Source: an uncultured Roseateles sp. (lineage in GTDB: Bacteria > Pseudomonadota > Gammaproteobacteria > Burkholderiales > Burkholderiaceae_C). From it: 64,000 nucleotides of DNA. Below the pieces are notes generated by a model. It saw only the letters and a list, made by a program, of their open reading frames with translations. It did no database searches and was not told where the DNA came from. A program made the translations under genes and the position numbers. The stretch covers positions 4,712,001-4,776,000 of the forward strand of contig NZ_OY729424.1 in the NCBI RefSeq assembly GCF_963422335.1. Reading direction: 5' to 3'. Positions within the stretch are counted from its first letter, which is position 1. The number at the start of each line of letters is the position of its first letter. Positions 58,442 to 64,000 of the stretch are shown here, in pieces.

Positions 58442-59245
58442 TCAGGCCTTCGCGGCAGATTTGGTGGCGATCAGCCAGATCACCGCGCCGAGCGCAATCA
58501 TCGGCACGCACAGCCACTGGCCCATGCTCATGTTCAGCGCCAGCAGGCCCAGAAAACTGTCGGGCTCGCGGAAGTACTCGGCGATGAAGCGGAACAGCCC
58601 GTAGCCGATCAGGAACAGACCCGAGACCTGGCCGGTGGCACGCGGCTTGCGCGCATACAGCCACAGCAGCACGAACAGCAACAGGCCTTCCATGGCGAAC
58701 TGGTAGAGCTGCGAGGGATGGCGCGGCAGCAGCGACTCGGACTGAGGAAACACCATCGCCCAGGGCAGCGAGGGATCGGCCGCCCGGCCCCACAGCTCGC
58801 CGTTGATGAAGTTGCCCAGGCGGCCCATGGCCAGGCCTGTCGGCACGCAGGGGGCGATCAGGTCGGTGACTTCAAGGAACTTGCGCTTGCGCAGGTAGGC
58901 GAACAAGGCCATCGCCGCGATCACGCCCAGCAGGCCGCCGTGGAAGGCCATGCCGCCCTTCCAGACCGCGAACACCTCGGCCAGATGGCTGAGGTAGTAG
59001 CCCGGCTTGTAGAACAGCACATAACCCAGGCGCCCGCCCAGCACCACGCCCAGCACGCCGAAGAACAGCAGGTCGTCGACATCCTGGCGCTTCCAGCCGG
59101 CAGCCGCGTACTGTGCCTGCTTGACGCGCAGGCTGGCCAGCAGCAGAAACAGACCGAAGGCAGCCAGATAGGTCAGGCCGTACCAATGGATGGACAGGGG
59201 CCCCAGCTTCAGGGCAATCGGATCGAACTGGGGGTGTACCCACAT
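58442..59245 (-). CDS. lgt: Prolipoprotein diacylglyceryl transferase
   Basis: 267 residues with seven membrane segments. The signatures are GGRLGYVLFY, the central MGRLGNFINGELWGR (GRxGNFxNxE) and HPSQLYQFAMEGLLLF (HPxQLYE-type). It transfers diacylglyceryl from phosphatidylglycerol to the lipobox Cys of prolipoproteins at the inner membrane. ATG at 59245. A standard housekeeping gene, next to dnaQ. Confidence 0.96.
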   Translation of the reverse strand: MWVHPQFDPIALKLGPLSIHWYGLTYLAAFGLFLLLASLRVKQAQYAAAGWKRQDVDDLLFFGVLGVVLGGRLGYVLFYKPGYYLSHLAEVFAVWKGGMAFHGGLLGVIAAMALFAYLRKRKFLEVTDLIAPCVPTGLAMGRLGNFINGELWGRAADPSLPWAMVFPQSESLLPRHPSQLYQFAMEGLLLFVLLWLYARKPRATGQVSGLFLIGYGLFRFIAEYFREPDSFLGLLALNMSMGQWLCVPMIALGAVIWLIATKSAAKA

Positions 59246-59313
59246 GGGAGGCGTTCCTTGCGCGTCAGGCGTGCTTGCAGCCGCGCATCATAGTGGGTGC
59301 CTGGGCTTGCGGC

Positions 59314-60300
59314 TCAGGCCAGTTCGGCCAGGCGCTTCTTGGCGTCCTCCAGATTGCGAGGATTGGCCTTGGTGTTCTTCACGAAGCGCTCCAGCGCGGC
59401 CTTGGCGCCAGCCTTGTCGCCCTTGGCCAGCAGGGCAATGCCCAGCCGGTGGTCGATCGGCAGCTCGGCCGCGCCTTCGAGGTTGCGGGCGCGCTCCAGC
59501 AGCGCAACGGCTTCATCGGCCTTGCCGGCATCGGTCAGCACGCGGCCCAGGCCATAGGGACCGAGGGCGTGACCGGGGTAGTCGCGCACCAGTTGCTCGA
59601 ACATCGGTTTGGCCTTGGCCGGCTGCTTGTCGCTCATCAGCTTGAAGGCCATCTGGCCCCAGACACCGCGGGCCTCATCGCGCAGGCCCTTGTCATCGCT
59701 CTTGATCGAGTTCAGTTCGCGCTCGGCATCCGCCCATTTCTCTTCCTTGGCGGCGATGCGTGCGCGCATCAGCTTGGCCTGCTCGGGCTGCTTGGCCTGC
59801 ACCGCGTCGACCACCTCCCTGGCCTTGCTCACACTGCCACCGGCGAGAGACGGCGCCATCAGGTAGTACTGCACCAGGCCGTCGCGCGCCTCGAAGAACA
59901 GCGGGTCCAGCTCCACGGCCTTGGCGAACGCATCGCGGATGCGGCTGGCCATGCCCATCATCTTGAACATGCTGGCCGTCATGGCCTGCTGGCCGACCAC
60001 GCTGCCCAGCGCGTAGTGGCAGGAGGCGGCCTGGGGCAGGCGCGTAACGCAGGTCTCGGCCGTTTTCAGCGCGCCGTCCAGGGCGGCTGGTTCGCCGTTG
60101 GCGACGGCCGCCAGCGCAATCGCCAGATAGCCCTGCGCATCATCGGGCTGGCTCTGCACCTGTGCGCGACCCGCCTTGTCCAGCTCGGCGGTCTTGCCGG
60201 CATCGAGCCAGGCCATCCACTGCGGATCTTTCAAAGGGCCGGCCTGGACGCTCAGGGCAGACAGCGACAACAGCAGGACGGCGGGAATGTTGTTCTTCAA
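59314..60300 (-). CDS. Periplasmic TPR-repeat protein
   Basis: 328 residues with a TTG start at 60300 preceded by GGAG at a spacing of eight; the signal peptide is MKNNIPAVLLLSLSALSVQA. The mature chain consists of helical pairs with TPR character (AFAKAVELDPLFFEARDGLV; LGRVLTDAGKADEAVALLER; ALERFVKNTKANPRNLEDAK). Probably a scaffold in the cell envelope; no known partner. Stands between lgt and a LysR gene on the same strand. Confidence 0.8.
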   Translation of the reverse strand: MKNNIPAVLLLSLSALSVQAGPLKDPQWMAWLDAGKTAELDKAGRAQVQSQPDDAQGYLAIALAAVANGEPAALDGALKTAETCVTRLPQAASCHYALGSVVGQQAMTASMFKMMGMASRIRDAFAKAVELDPLFFEARDGLVQYYLMAPSLAGGSVSKAREVVDAVQAKQPEQAKLMRARIAAKEEKWADAERELNSIKSDDKGLRDEARGVWGQMAFKLMSDKQPAKAKPMFEQLVRDYPGHALGPYGLGRVLTDAGKADEAVALLERARNLEGAAELPIDHRLGIALLAKGDKAGAKAALERFVKNTKANPRNLEDAKKRLAELA

Positions 60301-60366
60301 AGTTCGACTCCGAGGGAATGGGATCCGGGCACAACGCCGGTCGGCGAGCCGATGTTGACCGACAAG

Positions 60367-61257
60367 CTATTCACAGAGCTGCGCTCTGACGTGGGCAGCG
60401 AAATGCTGCACCGTCGGTGCCGCATTCCGGGCCCACAGCAGGCTGGTCTCGCACAGCGGCACATCGCCACGCAGGCGCTTGTAGCTGACGCCGGGGCGCT
60501 GCAGCCCCATCACCGCCTCGGGCACCCAGGCAGCGCCCATGCCAGCCGAGACCAGATTGACGATGGTCTGCATCTGTATCGCCTCCTGCTCGATCTGCGG
60601 CGTCACGCGGTGGGCACTGTAGAAGGACAGCATGGCGTCGAACAGCGAGGGCGCGATCTCGCGCGGGTACATCACCAGCGGCAGGGCCAGGGCCGCGGCC
60701 AGCGGGATGTCCTGCAGCGCCACCAGCGGATGGTCGCTGCTCAGCGCCAGCACCATGGGCTCGCTGCTGACCCGCAAGACCTCGAAGCCGGGCGGCACGC
60801 CGCCGGGCGCATGGATGGCAAAGCCGGCGTCCATGTCACCGCTGGCAAAGGCCTGCAGCTGCACATCCCAGGTGGCCTCGCGCAGCTGCAGCTCGATATC
60901 GGGCTGGGCGGCGCGAAAGCTGCGCAGCCAGCGCGGCATCTCGCCATAGCCGACGGTGGACACAAAGCCCAGCCGCAGCCGCCCTCGCCTGCCCTCGGCG
61001 GCGGCCCGCACCAGCGGCGCCAGCAGCTCGGCGTCGGCCAGCAGGCGCCGGGCCTGCGGCAGCAGGGCCAGGCCGGCGGCGCTCAAGGCCACGCTGCGCC
61101 GGGTGCGCTCGAACAGCAAGGCGCCGAAGTCACGCTCCAGGCCCTGGATGGCCTGGGTCAGCGGCGGCTGGGTCATGTGCAGGCGGCTGGCGGCGCGGCC
61201 GAAGTGCAACTCCTCGGCCACGGCGACAAACTGGCGTAGCGGGCGCAACTCGATCAT
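60367..61257 (-). CDS. LysR-family transcriptional regulator
   Basis: 296 residues; HTH region MIELRPLRQFVAVAEELHFG with MTQPPLTQAIQGLER. The effector domain follows (GRLRLGFVSTVGYGEMP). Divergent from ilvD with a 97-base gap that includes CACGTATCAGTTGGCGTC and AAACATATATTGG, so it may control ilvD or itself. No effector deduced. Confidence 0.9.
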   Translation of the reverse strand: MIELRPLRQFVAVAEELHFGRAASRLHMTQPPLTQAIQGLERDFGALLFERTRRSVALSAAGLALLPQARRLLADAELLAPLVRAAAEGRRGRLRLGFVSTVGYGEMPRWLRSFRAAQPDIELQLREATWDVQLQAFASGDMDAGFAIHAPGGVPPGFEVLRVSSEPMVLALSSDHPLVALQDIPLAAALALPLVMYPREIAPSLFDAMLSFYSAHRVTPQIEQEAIQMQTIVNLVSAGMGAAWVPEAVMGLQRPGVSYKRLRGDVPLCETSLLWARNAAPTVQHFAAHVRAQLCE

Positions 61258-61354
61258 TGATATGCCTCACGTATCAGTTGGCGTCTAAACATATATTGGA
61301 ACAGAAGCTTGACGCCACGCATACTCGCGAGCATTCACCCGCCGGAGATCCCCC

Positions 61355-63034
61355 ATGAACTACAACCGCCGCTCCAAGAACATCACCGAGGGCGTGGCCC
61401 GCGCACCCAACCGTTCGATGTATTACGCTCTGGGCTACCAGAGCGAGGACTTCGTCAAACCGATGGTGGGCGTGGCCAACGGCCATTCGACGATCACCCC
61501 CTGCAACTCGGGCCTGCAGCGCCTGGCCGATGCGGCAGTGATAGGCCTCAAGGAGGCCGGCGCGAATCCGCAGATCTTCGGCACGCCGACCATCAGCGAC
61601 GGCATGGCCATGGGCACCGAGGGAATGAAGTACAGCCTGGTCTCGCGCGAGGTGATTTCCGACTGCGTCGAGACCTGCGTCGGCGGACAGTGGATGGACG
61701 GCGTGCTGGTCATCGGCGGCTGCGACAAGAACATGCCCGGCGGCCTGATGGGCATGCTGCGCGCCAATGTGCCGGCCATCTACGTCTACGGCGGCACCAT
61801 TCTGCCGGGCAAGTACAAGGGCCAGGACCTGAACATCGTCAGCGTGTTCGAGGCCGTGGGCCAGTACAGCGCCGGCAAGATGAACGAGGAAGACTTCTGC
61901 CAGATCGAGCGCCGCGCCATCCCCGGCAGCGGCTCCTGCGGCGGCATGTACACGGCCAACACGATGAGCTCGGCCTTCGAGGCGCTGGGCATCAGCCTGC
62001 CCTACTCGTCGACGATGGCCAATGTCGAAGAAGAGATCGTCGCCAACACCAAGGAATGCGCCCGCGTGCTGGTCGAGGCCATCAAGATGGACCTCAAGCC
62101 GCGCGACATCGTCACCAAGAAGGCGATCGAAAACGCCGTGGCGGTGATCATGGCCACAGGCGGCTCGACCAATGCGGTCTTGCACTTCCTGGCCATCGCC
62201 CATGCGGCCGAGGTCGAGTGGACGATTGACGACTTCGAGCGCGTGCGCCAGCGCACGCCCGTGCTGTGCGACCTCAAGCCCAGCGGCCAGTACCTGGCTA
62301 TAGACCTGCACCATGCCGGCGGCATTCCGCAGGTGATGAAGGTCTTGCTGAACGCCGGCGCCCTGCATGGCGACTGCATCACCATCACCGGCAAGACGGT
62401 GGCCGAGGTGCTGGCCGATGTGCCCGACGTGCCGCGCGCCGACCAGAACGTCATCCGCAACCACGACAACCCCATCTATGCCCAGGGCCATCTGGCCATC
62501 CTGAAGGGCAATCTGTCGCCCGAGGGCTGTGTGGCCAAGATCACCGGCCTGAAGGTGCCGGTGATGACAGGCCCGGCCCGCGTGTTCGAAGACGAGCAAT
62601 CGGCGCTGGCCGCCATCATGGCCAACAAAATCGTTGCCGGCGACGTGATGGTCTTGCGCTATCTGGGCCCCAAGGGTGGCCCAGGCATGCCCGAGATGCT
62701 GGCACCGACCGGCGCGCTGATCGGCCAGGGTCTGGGCGAGAGCGTGGGCCTGATCACCGATGGCCGCTTCTCCGGCGGCACCTGGGGCATGGTGGTGGGC
62801 CACGTCGCCCCCGAGGCCTATGCCGGCGGCACGATCGCGCTGGTGCAGGAGGGCGACAGCATCACCATCGACTCGCACAAGCTGCTGTTGCAGCTCAACG
62901 TCTCCGACGAAGAGATTGCCAGGCGCCGCGCCGCCTGGACGGCCCCGGCCCCGCGCTACACCCGCGGTGTGCTGGCCAAGTTCGCGAAGAACGCGTCGAG
63001 CGCCAGCGAAGGGGCGGTGCTGGACAAATTTTGA
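61355..63034 (+). CDS. ilvD: Dihydroxy-acid dehydratase
   Basis: 559 residues, a standard length. Fe-S and metal residues are Cys50 (TPCNSGLQRL), Cys123 (GGCDKNMPG with Asp124 and Lys125) and Cys195 (GSCGGMYTANTM). C-terminal signatures include LGPKGGPGMPEML and ALITDGRFSGG-like text as GLITDGRFSGGTWGMVVGH. Dehydrates 2,3-dihydroxy-isovalerate and 2,3-dihydroxy-3-methylvalerate in valine, leucine and isoleucine synthesis. Start ATG 61355 is inside the usual family N terminus. Confidence 0.96.
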   Translation: MNYNRRSKNITEGVARAPNRSMYYALGYQSEDFVKPMVGVANGHSTITPCNSGLQRLADAAVIGLKEAGANPQIFGTPTISDGMAMGTEGMKYSLVSREVISDCVETCVGGQWMDGVLVIGGCDKNMPGGLMGMLRANVPAIYVYGGTILPGKYKGQDLNIVSVFEAVGQYSAGKMNEEDFCQIERRAIPGSGSCGGMYTANTMSSAFEALGISLPYSSTMANVEEEIVANTKECARVLVEAIKMDLKPRDIVTKKAIENAVAVIMATGGSTNAVLHFLAIAHAAEVEWTIDDFERVRQRTPVLCDLKPSGQYLAIDLHHAGGIPQVMKVLLNAGALHGDCITITGKTVAEVLADVPDVPRADQNVIRNHDNPIYAQGHLAILKGNLSPEGCVAKITGLKVPVMTGPARVFEDEQSALAAIMANKIVAGDVMVLRYLGPKGGPGMPEMLAPTGALIGQGLGESVGLITDGRFSGGTWGMVVGHVAPEAYAGGTIALVQEGDSITIDSHKLLLQLNVSDEEIARRRAAWTAPAPRYTRGVLAKFAKNASSASEGAVLDKF

Positions 63035-63042
63035 TTCGGGTC

Positions 63043-63291
63043 TTACTTGCGCTTGCGCTTGGTCGTGTCTATGCCCAAGGCCTCAAGTGACTTGTTTCGA
63101 CGGGCGTCCTTGCGCTCGTCGAGCTTCTTCATTTCCTGTTTCTGGGTGTAACCCACCTTGTCGGCCCAGGCCCACCACAGCACGGCCAGGCCGAAGGGTA
63201 AAAGCACCCAGAACCAGTGCCAGCCCGCCACCGGCGAAATCTCGGCAAACTTCATCACCAACAGCAGCACGCCCACCACAATCAGCCACAT
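63043..63291 (-). CDS. Small Trp-rich membrane protein (TIGR04438-like)
   Basis: 82 residues from the ATG at 63291 (AGGTGAG just upstream; a GTG at 63300 is possible). One or two membrane segments (MWLIVVGVLLLVMKFAEI, then WHWFWVLLPFGLAVLWWAWA) are followed by a charged tail (KKLDERKDARRNKSLEAL, ending KRKRK). The small Trp-rich family is typical of Burkholderiales; its role is unknown. It ends nine bases from ilvD, converging with it, and is divergent from the cytochrome c gene. Confidence 0.8.
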   Translation of the reverse strand: MWLIVVGVLLLVMKFAEISPVAGWHWFWVLLPFGLAVLWWAWADKVGYTQKQEMKKLDERKDARRNKSLEALGIDTTKRKRK

Positions 63292-63408
63292 GGCACTCAC
63301 CTCAAAAGCATTGATCTGTGAGGATACGGCTTTTCGTCGCTGACCCTACAATGGTCCAGGTTCTTGATCCTCTCCACCCCCACTGTTGAAGGCTCCCGAA
63401 AGGTACAC

Positions 63409-63720
63409 ATGAAGACGACGATGTTTGCACTGGCCGCTGTGGCCGCCGCCCTGAGCTCCGGCTCGGCTTTCGCCAACCTCGAACTGGCGCAAAAGAAGAA
63501 CTGCATGGCCTGCCATGCAGTCGACAAAAAGGTCGTTGGTCCGGCCTACAAGGATGTGGCCGCCAAATACAAGGGCCAGAAGGACGCCGAGGCCATGCTC
63601 GCCGACAAGATCGTCAAGGGCGGCTCCGGCGTCTGGGGCCCGGTGCCGATGCCTGCCAACACGCAGGTCAGCGCCGATGAGGCCAAGGTGCTGGCCAAAT
63701 GGGTCCTGTCGACCAAGTGA
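63409..63720 (+). CDS. Periplasmic monoheme cytochrome c (c551/c552 type)
   Basis: 103 residues with a signal peptide (FALAAVAAALSSGSAFA). The heme site is Cys-Met-Ala-Cys-His in KKNCMACHAVDKKVVGPAY, and the distal Met is in GVWGPVPMPANTQVS. This is the class I cytochrome c8/c551 pattern, a small electron carrier to terminal oxidase or nitrite reductase. A TACAAT -10-like box is 57 bases upstream of the ATG. Followed by a strong hairpin terminator. Confidence 0.9.
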   Translation: MKTTMFALAAVAAALSSGSAFANLELAQKKNCMACHAVDKKVVGPAYKDVAAKYKGQKDAEAMLADKIVKGGSGVWGPVPMPANTQVSADEAKVLAKWVLSTK

Positions 63721-63742
63721 GGCCAGTCCCGCGCTGAACGAA

Positions 63743-63768
63743 AAAAAGCCCCGCATGCGGGGCTTTTT
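63743..63768. terminator. Bidirectional terminator between the cytochrome c and acs genes
   Basis: AAAAAGCCCCGCA and TGCGGGGCTTTTT form a perfect 13-bp palindrome with T-runs on both strands. It ends both convergent transcripts. Confidence 0.93.
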
Positions 63769-63788
63769 CCATTGCCAGTGCGCAGTGA

Positions 63789-64000
<212 letters not shown>

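Overview
The window is chromosomal DNA of a GC-rich betaproteobacterium, most likely a Burkholderiales member of the Rubrivivax/Leptothrix/Roseateles group. Signs are the strong G/C third-position bias, several orphan TctC-type (Bug) periplasmic binding proteins, a PEP-CTERM exoprotein, a tRNA-Val(CAC) next to dnaQ, and a small Trp-rich protein beside a cytochrome c. Assignment is by recognising families by eye; no database search was run.

Layout. 0-6.7 kb (+): the end of a DUF3604-type protein and a terminator, then a close-packed set of PpiC-like isomerase, HupE/UreJ-like membrane protein, 2OG-Fe(II) oxygenase and a membrane-fused spermidine-synthase-like protein. 6.7-25.3 kb (all -): a long amine-oxidation block. 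Read in transcription order it holds aauB-aauE-aauD-aauA (aromatic/aralkylamine dehydrogenase with a TTQ cofactor), two c-type cytochromes, DUF1329, DUF1302, an MMPL-type RND permease, a Ycf48-like protein, an AraC regulator, an acyl-CoA ligase, an AcoR-like regulator, a candidate structured RNA, a GST, an orphan LivM permease and an aldehyde dehydrogenase. The enzymes fit oxidation of aryl-ethylamines in the periplasm to aldehyde, then acid, then a CoA ester. 25.5-41.6 kb: two mirror-like catabolic clusters, each with two TctC proteins and one 2-hydroxyacid dehydrogenase. One also has an SDR and an FAH-family hydrolase and is divergent from an HTH-citrate synthase fusion across a perfect inverted repeat. 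The other has an RraA-family aldolase and a PDC-hydrolase-like amidohydrolase under a LysR regulator. Between them lie a DUF2249 / zinc-binding DGC / FmdE-like trio, a chemoreceptor and a GAF-PAS protein.

41.7-49.6 kb: an iron-linked region with a PepSY protein and a TonB receptor facing, across two Fur-like boxes, a di-heme peroxidase lipoprotein, porin, FMN-binding protein, small ApbE and a membrane protein. The second group looks like a flavinylated extracytoplasmic electron-transfer module. 49.9-51.9 kb: a PEP-CTERM protein and a DNRLRE protein with a collagen-like stretch. 52-57.5 kb: an accessory, partly decayed island ending at tRNA-Val, with TruD, a MerR-family fragment, an acetyltransferase read in frame into a GreA-like domain, an amber-interrupted gene, a VOC protein and a small membrane protein separated by an integron attC-like site, an IS3-type OrfA remnant and a tyrosine-recombinase remnant.

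57.5-64 kb: core genes: tRNA-Val, dnaQ, lgt, a TPR protein, LysR, ilvD, a small Trp-rich protein, a monoheme cytochrome c and the 3' end of acs.
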